In this document: positions 19,865 to 32,266 of the stretch, in pieces
Position numbering within the stretch: position 1 is the stretch's first letter
Layout: every line of letters begins with the position of its first letter
Source: Imbricaverruca yamaguchii
Taxonomy: Eukaryota; Arthropoda; Thecostraca; Neoverrucidae
Length of the DNA: 64,000 nt
Reading direction: 5' to 3'
Assembly (NCBI GenBank): GCA_034440575.1
Contig: JAOTOL010001568.1
Location: forward strand, 1,872,001-1,936,000
The notes under the pieces: model-generated
Databases searched by the model: none
What the model was told of the DNA's origin: nothing
What the model saw: only the letters and a program-made list of their open reading frames with translations
Made by a program: the position numbers and the translations under genes

Positions 19865-22425
19865 GTCTGCCAGATACCGAATAAAGAATGTTCAGCCAGC
19901 GATCACCCGTCTTTTCTGCTTTTAATCCTTTCCATTTATGCCTCCCCCACACACATGCACTTAGCGGAAGTTGAAGAAATTTTGATTAAACAGCAATAGT
20001 AATGGTTTCACTCGCACCAAGGAGATAAACCTAGTATAAAAAAATCATCCATCAGTCGTGAAAAGAGTTCTAAGTCCAGCAAGAAGTGTGAATTTGAAAG
20101 TACTTGTGTTGTGATGATAGTCTCTTTTTCAACATCACATGCTGCTGTTAGTCGCCTACCTCCATCTCCCTTAACGGCGAAAGTTGTATGTTCGCTATTG
20201 AAATGCTCGGGTTATCTATCCAAATGTGCTCATTTGCGGTATTTTGCGAGATTCCTGGGTGCCACCCTGCTGTTGACTCTGGCCCTTCCACTTTTTGAGA
20301 CGTTCCTACACCTATGATGACTTGCAGCATATTTATTTGTAATTAAAGAATAATTGAGCAGGTCTCCACATCAGCTATTGTGCACAGATGCGGTACCTAC
20401 ATAGGGAAGGGCATAAGATTAAGAAGCAAATAATTCTGAGGTGTTTTGATAAACTTGACCCAGGTTGTCCCTATTTAGGAATCGTAAGCATGTGCTAAGA
20501 TTACAATAATCTTATATATTACCTCAAGATTTCAATTCGTTGCCATTTCCAACTGGTATATGGTCAGCAAAACTACTGTTGTCAGATATGCGATACAAAT
20601 AAATTAAGATTTCCCATCCCTGCAATTGATTGAATCTATCATATCAAAGACCATATAACTGATGGCGGCCACCTTGAAAATGTCCGCCATTTTTGTCAAA
20701 GGTCGAATCTGAGATGCCCATATAGCAAAAAAAAATCATCATTGAGACGTAGCCTAGCTGTGCGCAAAATTTCGTGGCGGTATCATCTAACCCACGATAC
20801 TTTCATATATTGACAGTACCACTATGTCGAGAAGGGTAAAATCCCGCACCATCTATGACTCTTGGCCGGACCCTGGAATTAGAGGAAAAGATGCAGGGCT
20901 ATAACCTGGCGTTGCAAAGCTGTACTTTGTCCCCAGAGACTCAAAGAATCAATCAAATTATTACAACTTGTGCCCTGCACAAAATGATGGTTCCACTGCA
21001 ATGCATGCGGCTTCGGAGTTACCGTGTCGCAGGCGACATGTACCATGCAATCCCGGGTGAAAACTTTGGAACATGTGACTGCGCTACGTTGAAAGATATC
21101 GTAAACATACGCCCTTGCTCAAAATCTACACATGTGCACTGCACCACGCAAGACAAGATGGCCTTGCTACTTCGATTCTGCTATTAGTGCTTACTACGAT
21201 AACATTATCGCTGTGCTTAGTTCCCAGTTAATGTCAGATGTGCTCTGCTACAGATCAAGTAGAACACGAAGAGATGTGTCCCAGAACCAAGTAATCGCTA
21301 GATCATAATGGTGACAAGTGGTAATTCTCTACTCCACTAATGCCATGTTCACTCGTGATGTAATATTGCTCGTTATGAGACGGAGCATCAGATTTAGCTG
21401 CTCCCCAGTATCCTGAAATCCTAATGTGGAAACCATTGCCTGCTTTATCCTCCAACGAACAGACTTCTTGAATTTATTTCTATGAAGCATAACATCCGAT
21501 GAATGTTGTGAACTCTGAAGTGAAGAGTACATGTGTTTTCATCAGTTGTTTTGGTAAAGTGTCTTCTCAGCGTGACAAAAACAACCGATGTGTGCGCCAT
21601 TACTGTCATCGCACTGCAATGCATACCTCCAGACTTCTCTGTAATATTCGGCTGCTGATGTCGATCACCGGACCTCTCGTGTGCCGCCGCATAGTCGTCC
21701 ATCCAGCACGTCTCAACTCGTGTTCTAGATAGCTGTGTTCATCTTGATTGATAGGTAGCTCGTGCAACAGTTCTACTACTTCAAAGGCAGGCAGGACTAC
21801 AACATGGCGAAATATGGTATCTGCACTTGAAGACCAGACTAAACTGAAACCGTAGGTTCTGATAGATTCTTATCGATATAGTTCGGACACCGGGAAGCCC
21901 AGAAACCATAATTTATGACCTGTTTTCGAAATGGTACTTAGGCATCGTCCCAACATAACTCTGACCAGATCTTTATCATTGTATTCAAGAGTGCTATGCA
22001 TAAACAGACGTATATGTGTGAAATATTTGTGCGTATATTGAAACAATGTTCACGTTCCTATTTTAGTGACATATGCACTATATTTCGACACATGTGTACA
22101 GTCATAAGCACATGTTTGAAGACAACCTTGCATAAATTAAAGTCTATAGAGCTCTCACGTCGAGACGCGATGCCAGGCACAAGTTATCTTTGCCCATAGC
22201 CTTCCCTTTCTGAAGCTGTCTATCTGTCGCTGTCGCTGATAACCCACACCTTACTGATAATCACACCGGGGAAACATCCTTGGTCGTCCGGGTCCAATCA
22301 GCAGTGCACTGGGTTTCGGGGAAGCTTTGGACATCAAGACTGGCTAATGGCAGATTGAAATTATGAGATTTAACCTGGGTTTCGGGCTAGAGATAAGGTA
22401 CAGAGAGACATGATCGGCGACCGAT
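19865..22425. other. No gene recognised
   Basis: Both strands were read. Frames up to 110 residues lack motifs. At 20660-20690 a small inverted repeat (ggcgg...ccgcc) sits in a stretch that looks repetitive (gatggcggccaccttgaaaatgtccgcc), possibly a remnant of a dispersed repeat. Nothing else is supported. Confidence 0.4.
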
Positions 22426-22429
22426 GGAC

Positions 22430-22770
22430 CGGCGCGTTTCCGAAGGCCCGGTGTGTTTATTTACTGTCTCGGCGTACTTTTTATGATGGTGTTACTTTGC
22501 GGGCCCCGGGGTTCTTTGGGTTCTCATGACGTCTGCAGCTCCTGTGCGGTTTGAAGGCCCGGGTGCGTTTTGTCCCCGGTGTGTTTGGGCTCCTAGTACG
22601 CTAATATAGTACGGTTCCAGCGCATCTGTATCAGCTCTATACAGCGCTGTAACTCTGAACTGCAACTGTGTAACTTTTCTCCTTGACTCGCTGCGTTTTG
22701 GAGGCTCCCGGGATTTTGTTGGGTTTCCGGTGACTGAGGGCACTGCTATGATTATCTATAGCCCCCGATG
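22430..22770 (-). repeat. Phrase-built repeat, partial copy 2 (reverse)
   Basis: On the minus strand phrases such as 'aaaacgcacccgggcc', 'caaacacaccggggaca' and 'aataaacacaccgggcc' follow each other at about 30-bp spacing, the same style as at 18.4 and 42 kb but reversed. Only about ten phrases are left. Confidence 0.5.
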
Positions 22771-23202
22771 GGATATTTGGTGTCCTCAATACAAATTTAT
22801 GCTGCCCCAGTTCGACTTTTGTGACATATTTTGAATACACTTCATGGCATGTTATGATAGAAGAACCATGACGGTGAAGATTGGTACGATGAATTGAATT
22901 CTCATATTTTTTGGTTGGGTGTAGGGTTACATGCGAATATAGGAGGTGTACAGTAATTTTTGGGATTATTTTCTGTTCGCCGAGGAAATGTCATCGTGTA
23001 ATGGTAATGGTAAATATTGTATCAAGGTAGAAATTTATCAGGAAAAATACAATAGCTGAATGTCAGTCCATCTTATCCCCAAGCAATGGGTGGATCGATG
23101 AATTATTAGGGAGGCACATGTCCAGAAGGGAACCACTTAGCCTTTCAGGGGTTTCCTTCAAAGGGGGAGGGATACCCCTCTTATAGGGCCTTCTCCTATG
23201 GG

Positions 23203-23678
23203 GACATATCTGATTCTAGGACATATCTGATTCTAGGACATATCTGATTCTAGGACATATCTGATTCTAGGACATATCTGATTCTAGGACATATCTGATT
23301 CTAGGACATATCTGATTCTAGGACATATCTGATTCTAGGACATATCTGATTCTAGGACATATCTGATTCTAGGACATATCTGATTCTAGGACATATCTGA
23401 TTCTAGGACATATCTGATTCTAGGACATATCTGATTCTAGGACATATCTGATTCTAGGACATATCTGATTCTAGGACATATCTGATTCTAGGACATATCT
23501 GATTCTAGGACATATCTGATTCTAGGACATATCTGATTCTAGGACATATCTGATTCTAGGACATATCTGATTCTAGGACATATCTGATTCTAGGACATAT
23601 CTGATTCTAGGACATATCTGATTCTAGGACATATCTGATTCTAGGACATATCTGATTCTAGGACATATCTGATTCTAG
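23203..23678 (+). repeat. 17-bp satellite, 28 uniform copies
   Basis: The unit gacatatctgattctag is repeated head to tail 28 times over 476 bp (28 x 17) with no variant that I can see. Such uniformity in a window where most repeats are diverged means very recent expansion or active homogenisation. No gene is associated. Confidence 0.97.
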
Positions 23679-23679
23679 G

Positions 23680-23855
23680 ACAAGTGTACGTATGGCAGAT
23701 GTACGTAAGCAAATGCACTTAAGCTCAGATGTACGTATGGCAATTGTACGTAAGCGCAGATCACGTATGGAAAATGTACGTATGCGGAAGTGCACGTAAG
23801 TGCAAAAGTACGTGTACGCAAATGTGCGTAAGCGCAAATGTAAATTGTATCCGTG
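23680..23855 (+). repeat. Degenerate repeat around GTACGTA(A/T)G
   Basis: About ten imperfect units of 17-21 bp of the form (a)gtacgtatggca(a/g)at alternating with gtacgtaagcgca. It starts directly after the 17-bp satellite. The frames on the minus strand rich in Tyr/Arg/Thr are artefacts. Confidence 0.8.
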
Positions 23856-24289
23856 CCTGCAGATAATCGCATTTGAACTACAAACAATCGCTCTAGGGCC
23901 ACCAATATTCCCGTCACGCCCCCCCCGCAAAAAATAACCTCCCAGTCAGTGCCGCTCGTTTTACGCCCACAGGCAATGCTCGACTCATGATGACGGGAGG
24001 TCACGGTTCACAATGCTACTATTAATGGCATGCACTAGGTGTGGTCCAATAACAGCAAAAGCACATTGAGCATAGTGATTCTGATCCCGTCTGCACTGCA
24101 CGCGCGTGACGATCCGCCAACAACGCCGATACACAACGAGTGCTTGTTCAATGGCATCATCCTGCTATCTAGCGAGAAATATTGTTACCTATGCTTCAGC
24201 GTTCAATCTGATGACATTCATTCCTTATTCAATGCCGTAATACCAAGACCGTGCTGCTACCTAGCGAGAGAAAGCTGAACTTATGCTTC

Positions 24290-24850
24290 CTGGACATCAC
24301 AATTGAGAGTAGATCTTCTGAACAATCCAGTCCCGAAAGTAGATCCTCTGAACATACCGGACCAAGAGTAGATCCTCTGAACATTTCCAGGAGTAGATCT
24401 TCTGAACATTTCCAGCAGTAGATCTTCTGAACAACTAAGGCCTATTTGTAGATCCTCTGAACAATCCGGTCGTGAGAGTAGGCCTTGTTAAAAAAATTCT
24501 CCTGAAAGTAGATCCAGTGAACCCTTTCGTCTTTGAGTAGATCTTCTGAACAAACCAGTCCCGAGAGTAGATCTTGTGAACACTTCCAGCTTTCAGTAGA
24601 TCCTCTCAACATTTGCATTCGGCAGTAAATCTTCTGAACACTTGAGGCCTATTTGTAGATCCTCTGAACAATTCAGTCCTGGGAGTAGATCTTGTGAACA
24701 TTTCCTCCTCCAAGTAGGTCTTGTGAACAGACCTTCTGAAAGTAAGTCTTCTGAAAATAGATATTCTGAACGTAGATCTACTGAAAATAGATCTCCTGAA
24801 AGTAGGTCTTATGAGCCTCACCCATACCTTCCACTTTTCTTCTTTCCTTG
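24290..24850 (+). repeat. Degenerate 30-40 bp array around GTAGATC(T/C)TCTGAACA
   Basis: Roughly seventeen units share gtagatcytctgaaca with variable linkers (ccagtcccgag, tttccag, ctaaggcctattt). One two-unit segment is repeated: 'aaggcctatttgtagatcctctgaacaa' at 24438 and 24645. The 117-residue Arg/Ser/Phe frame on the minus strand is a by-product. Confidence 0.85.
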
Positions 24851-24959
24851 AACAGAATTTCCGTTCGAGACAGGGTACATCCGAAAGCTGACCTGGATGT
24901 GATGTAAGGCCTCTCAAAGGTGTGTTACAAGAAAAGCTAGATATTTTGGACGCGTGCAT

Positions 24960-25430
24960 ATCGACTCATGAGTTGATTTACACCTGCCTGCTTCTCGGTG
25001 TAAAGCCACTCGTGAGTCGATTTACACAGGGCTGTGTATATCCACTCAGATCTGTCGTGATTTACACAGAGGCGCCGTCTGGTGTAAAACCACTCATGAG
25101 TCGATTTAAGCAGATGGCGCTGCCTGTGGATATCGACTCAGATCTGTCGTGATTTACACAGAGATGCTCTTCTGTGTAAATGACGATTTGTCGTGATTTA
25201 CACAGAAGCGGCGTCTGGTGTAAAAACCACTCATGAGCCGATTTAAGCAGGGAGCGCTGCCTGTGTGTATCGACTAAGTTCTATCGTTATTTACACAGAC
25301 CTGCTATACTGCGTAAATGACGACACATCGTGATTTACGTTGAAGTGCCGTTTGGTGTAGAACCACTCGCAGTCGATTTAAACTGGTGACGCTGCCTGTG
25401 TAAATCAACTCAAACTATCGTGATGTGTAC
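24960..25430 (+). repeat. Array with palindromic GACTCATGAGTC and GATTTACACAG words
   Basis: Two to three higher-order units of about 170 bp. Each holds cactcatgagtcgattta(c/a)(a)cag, a 'ggcgctgcctgtg' word and 'gatctgtcgtgatttacacag'. The units contain both orientations of tgtaaat/atttaca, so single strands could fold into hairpins. Confidence 0.75.
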
Positions 25431-25439
25431 GGGCAGGCG

Positions 25440-28300
25440 TGCGACTTCGCGGACTTTTTTTTGAAGTGTTGAGTATCCTGAAAGTCCCCCCAAATAATTT
25501 GAGCGTTTAGTATGGGATCACATGCAATTAATCCAGGGAGGGATCCAACAACTGGGCGCGAGGGAATTAAAAAGTTTCTCTCCTTTAGAAATAAGTCATG
25601 TCAGAATACCTAAAGTCGTTCAGTCTCTGACCTAATATTCATGTCCTCATATGTTCTTAGATTTCGATAAAATGACATCTTAGTGCGCAATTTCGACAAA
25701 AATTGGCTCCTTAAGCGGGGGGGGGGACCTAGTTAACCCTCCTTTTGGTCCGCAAGTAAATAGGTATCCAATGGTCCTTCAAATTACCTTCATATATATA
25801 CCCTTCCAACCGATCATTTTGCTAAGAGTCCACGGTGTTTTGGAAGGGTCCATGAGCATCGTCTCGCCAGGTCGCCAGTGTAGCATATGTGAGTAATGCA
25901 TGGCGGTTGAGGATTTCGACTCAGAACGGGACCGGCGAAGTAATCATAACTCATGACAGTCCATCATGTAGTATGGGGCGGCGGTGTTACGCAGACGTAC
26001 GGTGAAACCGGTGATGTCGGGAGGATGTCATTAGAACGATAGTACGGGTATGATGGTGTAATTAGCATAAAGCTGGGCAACAGCGGGCTTCGATATCTGA
26101 AGTTTATTGGGAGGAGGGTACAATGCATGAAAACATTGGACGAGCCAAATTGATTCGGGGGCACACTCCATATAAAGGTTTGCATTACGGAGGGGGGGGG
26201 GGCAACCAGCATAGAGACTTCCCCCTCAAAAGTGCATAAACCAGCATGGTGTCCGAGAGATTGGATTGGCAGTATAAGGAAGCATAGCATAACTGAGTAG
26301 CGTCGGGAAATTTGACCGACGATGGCAGTATCAGGATGGATACGCCTTGCCAGGTGAAGGTGAAGGGTGGCGTGAAGGTGAAGTGAAGGACCTACCTTGC
26401 CTCGCATATAGGTAGAACCTGCGGCGTTGTAATCAGGGACGGATCGAGGAATTTTCGTCGGGGAGGGAGCACATTTCCTAAGATGAACATCTTCAGCGGG
26501 ATTTTCGTTGAGGGGGAGCAAATGAAGCATACTGTAGGGACGCATTTTTTGTCTGAAAGGTGCTAATTTAATTTTGTGAAACAGACGTTTTAGGCCGAAA
26601 GACCGCGAAGCTTCTGTTGCGCCTTTAGATTCTTCCCGTGAGATAGTATGACTAGATTTCAGCATGCTGGATCCGCTCTAGCCAAAAGGGGCAAATTTCC
26701 CTCCATTTGATATGGACTCTTGGTTGCACTATTGGGGTCTTGCCAATTGAAACCAGCCGTAAGGAAATACTGCCAGGCCTAGATTATGCGGCCTTTCCGG
26801 ACAGTCAGAAGTATGTGGGGTTCTAGGTGTCCTTGACCAAAGCATTGCCATTCGGGACCCATTTTCGGGTTGTAAGAGCTCTGCCGTTGTAATTGGGAAC
26901 GAAGTCTCCTACTTATTAAATGCCTACCAGCCTCCTATCGACATGATTGTAGGGTCTCCAGCCCAACTGTTACGTCTGTCAGTTTCAGCGCTTTTCCGTG
27001 GTCTGGTGGGGCCTAGGACTTGGATGAGAGGGTTGGGATGAATTTGGAGGGTGCCCGTCCTGCCATTATTTTTGGTTTAATAGCAATGCTGGAAAATCCA
27101 CTGCAGTATACACTCACCATGGCCTATGCGAAATTATTTCGGCATCAGCAACAGGCTTACCTTTGTTCAAGGAAAAACATCGAAAAAGGATCAACAAGTT
27201 GGGAATCTTTTACATGTTAAGCTAGAACCATTAAACCAGTTGCATATTTGTTGTATTCCCACTCTTTCTACAGTGCAAAAACCCTGACATGCTATTTACC
27301 TGACACAATAGCAGCTAATCAAATCAAATCAAAGAAGATAATCATTATTGAGAAAATTGTTAACGTGAACTTACTTGAAGTAACAGCAAGCAAGCTGATC
27401 TCAGTCTCATTAGGGTGGTGCAACTCTGGATCTCAGCAGGCAGAGGCTGGGCTGGAGCCGACTTCTGGTGCAGGCAGAAGATCGAGACAGGAGAGGTTGG
27501 AGACAGAAGGTACCCCTTTAGGAGAAGGTTGAGATGGAGAATCCAGACTGAAAATATGGACAGACATATACTTCAATATGCACCTTTGAGTTCACAACAT
27601 TTTATTCCTAGACTTCTTAGTTGAGACAATTATTTTGCCACAGCAAGAACAACAAAGTTTTCCATGTATCAAAATATCTCATTTGATTATCAATCCATAA
27701 TGGGAGGTTAGGCTAGGTTAGCACGCGCCCTGAGGGAGGGGAGGGGCAAAATCCGCCCACCCCTTTGTTTTTTTCGCACATATCCAAATTTTACCGGCCG
27801 ATTTACGCCATTCTTTGCGTACCTGCTTAGAAATCACCGGTGCGTTGCTTAAAGCCAGAAAAACGGAAATCGGCGCTGATGCGCTTCCCGTATATTGGCA
27901 GAAGGGAAGTGTTCCTGGTGACAAGAGCGAATTATTTTATGTACATTGCTATACTGTATAGTTTCAAAGTCGTGTTTGGTCACTGATGTCAAGTCAGATC
28001 AAGTTCATGACAGGCTAATGGAACCAAACTTGGTTAACTGGCATGTTGTCATAAATGCAAATGACCACCATGATATTTATATCACTTTGGATGTTGCTCC
28101 CTACACATCTGAAAAAATACGGTGTGTCACTATGTGCCGAAGCGTTTCAATACTTTACTCATGTATTTCACTCCTTTCTTTGCGAAGCCGATTGCGCCGA
28201 GCCGCCCAGCGGAGCAGTCGGATGGGCGGCCCGGTTCCGGTAAATGGAGCAAGTAATGACCTAATAAAGTGTTGCTATATAGGTAACCCCAGGTTAGATG
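25440..28300. other. No gene supported; one hAT-like terminus
   Basis: Frames up to 233 residues (25964-26665, minus) show no domain, poor codon structure and no splice context, so they are not called. At 26434-26450 the string cagggacggatcgagg resembles hAT terminal inverted repeats (family: CAGGGGCGGATCCAGG-like), but no partner terminus was found. Confidence 0.4.
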
Positions 28301-28309
28301 CCTGATCTG

Positions 28310-28800
28310 GAGATATAAAAACATAAAGACGTAAAAGATGAGTGCAACTGTGAGCCACAAGGCCCCTTCTTGGTTGCACTCTGTACACTGAACCAGATGC
28401 CCACCAAATCCGTCAATCAGCCCTCCCTGTAATACTGAAAAGCAAGCCCTCTATTCTTATAATGATTGCCTACGCTGTTTTTTAAAGATGTTCAATGTGC
28501 TGCTACTGACAATGGTTTCTGGCAGCTGGTTCCAGTGTTCTACTACCCTGTTGGTGAAGAAAGACTGTTTTAACCTTTTCCTGCTATGGTTGAATTTAAT
28601 TTTGAATTGATGAACTCTAATTGCTTAATTTCTGTTAAATTCAAATATTTCCCTAAGACATCCCTTCTCCAGACCATGGACAACTTTAAGGACCTCGATG
28701 AGATCTCCTGTCAGCTTTCTATATCCAATTGAAAACATATTCAATTGCTTCAATCATTCCTCATATGCCAGGTCGCGTATTGGGTCATCTGCATTGTCTA
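28310..28800 (-). mobile_element. 5'-truncated CR1 fragment (ORF2 C-terminus and 3' tail)
   Basis: The minus strand starts near 28800 with YEE.LKQLNMFSIGYRKLTGD..EV, continues with FFTNRVVEHWNQLPETIVSS and ends in the CR1 tail (ataaagacgtaaaag-type repeat at 28310-28340). These are the last about 130 codons of CR1 ORF2 in a subfamily different from the intact element. Stops interrupt the frame. Insertion with strong 5' truncation is usual for CR1. Confidence 0.85.
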
Positions 28801-29430
28801 GCAACTGTATTGGATCACTAGTAATGTCCAAAACATATTCGATGCCAATTTTGAAGCATTTAAGCACAATCACAGCGATCCATAACAATGACAAGCCAAT
28901 CCACGCAAAACTAGAAAATTGTGACATTCTGACCTCATTTGCCCTTGGAGATATTGACCTAAGGTCATCCAATTTGCATACAATAGAGTTCACTACCATA
29001 CCCATCCACCCTTTGAATTTCGTTGTTCCAACCTTAATAGGAGTCGAGATCTTAGGGGGGCAGAACCCCTCCATCAGAGGTGAAAAAATGGTCGCAAATT
29101 CCACCAACGAAATTTTCCGCCATAATTTTTCCACCACTCCAAAGATAGTGTCCCGGGAAGTTCTTTGTTTTAGCCCACTTTAGTTCCATGTTTTGCAGTA
29201 TTTTTGCAGGGTTTTTATTTTAAGCGAAAAACGGTTTTACCACCGTGGTGAGCTCTTCCGCCCGCATTTCGGGAGACAAAGACAAAACATGCTGCAAACC
29301 GTATCTTTATATTTGCAAATTCATGAAACACGAGCCGCTACATGGTGTCATAAACTCAGCACCAACTTCGTTGTTGGTCTCAACAACCAACGAGTTAAAA
29401 CGTGCACTAATAGGCTAACCAGTCGGCAGC
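28800..29430. other. No gene supported
   Basis: A 127-residue minus-strand frame (28754-29137) and a 161-residue plus-strand frame overlap, both without motifs; the frame runs into CR1 sequence at its end. It may be another dispersed repeat, not identified. Confidence 0.35.
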
Positions 29431-29446
29431 GGAGCAAACAGGCGGT

Positions 29447-29632
29447 AATAATAATAATAATTTTTATTGTGTCAATTAAAGACGATTTCAATTGATATGG
29501 TTATATCGCGTCGGCAACTATAACGCCGTGCCCGCGAGTGGAGAAGCCCATTGGTCGACAGAGCGGCTCGAACCCTTGTTATGCGAGATAGACGCTCTAA
29601 CCAACTGAGCTATCCTTCCCACGCAAACAGGC
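29447..29632 (-). mobile_element. tRNA-headed SINE with 13-bp target-site duplication
   Basis: The minus strand opens with gggaaggatagctcagttggttagagcgtctatc..., with an A-box (tagctcagttgg) and B-box (gggttcgagcc) at tRNA spacing; the stems are too mismatched for a working tRNA. The body ends in (att)n. The 13-bp string gcaaacaggcggt flanks it at 29434-29446 and 29633-29645, which fixes its ends by the retroposition hallmark. Confidence 0.85.
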
Positions 29633-29667
29633 GGTCGTAACTGACTGGCTCCATCGGCATGGCTCGA

Positions 29668-29878
29668 GGGGAAGGATAGCCCAGTTGGTAAATGCGTCTG
29701 TCTCACACGGCAAAGGTCATGGGTTCGACCCGCGCTGCCAACCGATGAGCTTCTCCCCTCACGGCGCGGACACGGCATCACAGACGCTGACGCGGAATAC
29801 CTATAGGAGTTGAAAGGGTTTTTAAATAACAAATAATTATTAATGATTATTATTTGTCCTTTCTCGGATCGGATCGAT
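29668..29878 (+). mobile_element. Second tRNA-headed SINE, opposite orientation
   Basis: ggaaggatagcccagttggtaaatgcgtctgtctcacac...gggttcgaccc again shows tRNA promoter boxes, and the body (gagcttctcccctcacggcgcggacacggc) is similar to that of the neighbouring SINE, so both belong to one family. The heads face each other 35 bp apart. A possible imperfect target duplication gcatggct(c/t)ga lies at 29657-29667 and 29879-29889. The 3' part is AT-rich. Confidence 0.65.
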
Positions 29879-30097
29879 GCATGGCTTGATCGGCAATTGG
29901 GCACAGAGAACTGCTCGCGTACAGAACTGGAACGTTAGCTTCTTGAAATAGTCACAGATGCGCTGTTAAACTGGACCACAAGAACATGGATGACATTTTT
30001 GACGGTGTTATTCGCAAGAACTAGCACAAACTTCCAAACCCCTACGCAAGCTTGGTCACTTCCTTGCACGCACGCACGCGCACGTCTGGAACTCTTA

Positions 30098-30680
30098 TTA
30101 GAAGACAGCTGATCTGCGGCACACTTTGGAATTGTGGCGTCTGATCACGGTGCCCTGTAGCTCTGTCCTGATGTCAACTGACTGCCTGATGAAGTTGTTA
30201 TTAAATTTGCGTTGTACTGCATGAATTAAGGCCTCAGCATGATGAACATCAGGCCCGTTCCAGCCTATCATAAGCTCGTACTCAGCGTTTCGGTGGTCCA
30301 GCTGCCGATGAGCGCCAAATATGCCTCCCACCACACTCCCCATGCTCTCAACAACAGATTCGGGCGAGCTTAACAGCCATATCCTTATGACCAGATGAGC
30401 GTACTGCTTCAGCACGTGGCTCTGGGCCGACTTCATTTGCAGGATACGCAGAAGCTGTTGGTTGCACATGCCGGATGGCTGGCTGGACAGACACATGTAG
30501 GCTGCCTTGACAACCTCCCTCTCCACAGCTGCAGTCGGCGGTATCAAACGCTGACTGACCAACTTCGCGATGCTGTCGTGGACGATCTCAAGGCATTCGA
30601 CATGCCTCACCTGCTGAAGAACCTTCAAATCACTGACGACCTTTATGTCAGTCACAAAATACTGCAGCTTGCCGTTCATG
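30098..30680 (-). CDS. hAT-like gene, 3' exon (C-terminal part)
   Basis: About 190 codons ending at 30098. The segment SPESVVESMGSVVGGIFGAH ... AEYELMIGWNGPDV matches a C-terminal motif of a widespread animal protein family related to hAT transposases and to ZNF862/C17orf113-like proteins (family pattern: ES(V)xESxGSVI ... R.L....xELxIxWNGP), judged from memory of the family. The exact start is not fixed: the first ATG is at 30679, and phase-0 acceptors 'aag' or 'cag' just after it (near 30660) would fit the preceding exon. The intron before it (30.68-31.93 kb) is mostly a TG microsatellite. Confidence 0.55.
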
Positions 30681-31269
30681 GCACCTTTGCTGCTGGCCCT
30701 GGCGTCTAGTCCGCGGCCGCGCTCTGTCGCCTTGTCATGAAGAGGTCATGGTGAATCGGAGCACCGCTGGAAGCTGGAAAGCAAAGTCATCCAGGTCAGA
30801 GCAGATAGACGAGTTACTGCGCAACCAAAAGATGATCCCGTGCTGATCACGAACCCTTCGGATCGTGTTTCGCCTGTTTCCGACATTCCGACCTAAACAC
30901 AAATTAACGCGATCTCACACGAAGACGCGCCATTAAAAATCTGGCAAAACAATATAGCCACAATATGTAAGATGATAATCTACAAAGGTCAAAATATAGA
31001 ATATCTACAAGCAGCAGCATCAATTTATAGGTACATATTATTTAGTAACCAAGGCCTTGAAGCAAAATAAAAGAAATCTGACCCAACGAGAGATAACAGA
31101 TAAACGAAGCACTATAGCCATTCCAACGTGCAACGTGCAACACACGTAACAGCTGCAGCAGAATAAAATCATAAAAGGAACGACTGGAGATGATGCAACG
31201 GGAAGGGACACGGAATGGTACTGTTACTAAAACATATGCTGCTTCCGCTTTCCATCACCTGAATTCGCA

Positions 31270-31850
<581 letters not shown>

Positions 31851-31925
31851 TATTATATGCATGTGTATCTACACAGACTTTATAGGGGGAAACGAAGCAA
31901 GAACAAAATATAATACTAAACTAAC

Positions 31926-32266
31926 CTGGTCGTAGGCGGTGGCAGGAAGTGATGACAGCATGGGCCAGCGCTCCGTCATTAGCTCTATGTCCTCGTTCTC
32001 CAAAGCGTCCTGCATCTCAGCGAGCTTGCACACCATGTTGTCAAACATGCGCTGTCGTTCCCAAGGCGGGAGCTGAAGATTTTGAAACGACTTGCTACCC
32101 TCGGCGAGCACGTCATACAGGTCCAAGAGGGCTGCCAGCTGAGTGGTGAACTTCGGATCTGAAGAATCAGTGAGGTCGGTCGGTAGGGGATGAGTCGTGG
32201 GAACAGTTATAGACTGAAGCGTCGCTAACATGGCATGGCCAGGCTGCAAGTTGGGGAATAGCAATG
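31926..32266 (-). CDS. hAT-like gene, middle exon
   Basis: About 113 codons (LLFPNLQPGHAMLATLQS ... AELMTERW-like helical text ... ATAYDQ) ending at a donor GTTAGT after codon CAG (31926). Two acceptors are possible: a strong one (ttccccaacttgcag, exon at 32243) that is out of phase with the preceding exon, and a weaker gcaag at 32267 (exon at 32266) that keeps phase. The text has no catalytic motif but its composition (Leu/Met/Glu helices) suits the helical insertion of a hAT-like protein. Assignment rests on position, strand and phase between the two recognised exons. Confidence 0.45.

Noticed and set aside
20660..20690. Inverted repeat ggcgg...ccgcc as a terminator or RNA structure
   Set aside because: Short, in a eukaryotic spacer, with no adjacent transcript; probably part of an unidentified repeat.
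23203..25430. Possible CRISPR array
   Set aside because: Repeats have no unique spacers of constant length, there are no cas genes, and the genome is eukaryotic.
25964..26665. Open frame of 233 residues on the minus strand
   Set aside because: No domain, no splice signal and irregular composition; overlaps a G-rich low-complexity stretch and a hAT-like end. Likely chance.
28754..29137. 127-residue minus-strand frame with a hydrophobic segment (a possible membrane protein)
   Set aside because: It runs directly into CR1 ORF2 sequence at its end and has no other support.
29518..29760. Two genuine tRNA genes
   Set aside because: Boxes A and B are good, but the T and anticodon stems are mismatched, and the target-site duplication plus repeat body identify SINEs.
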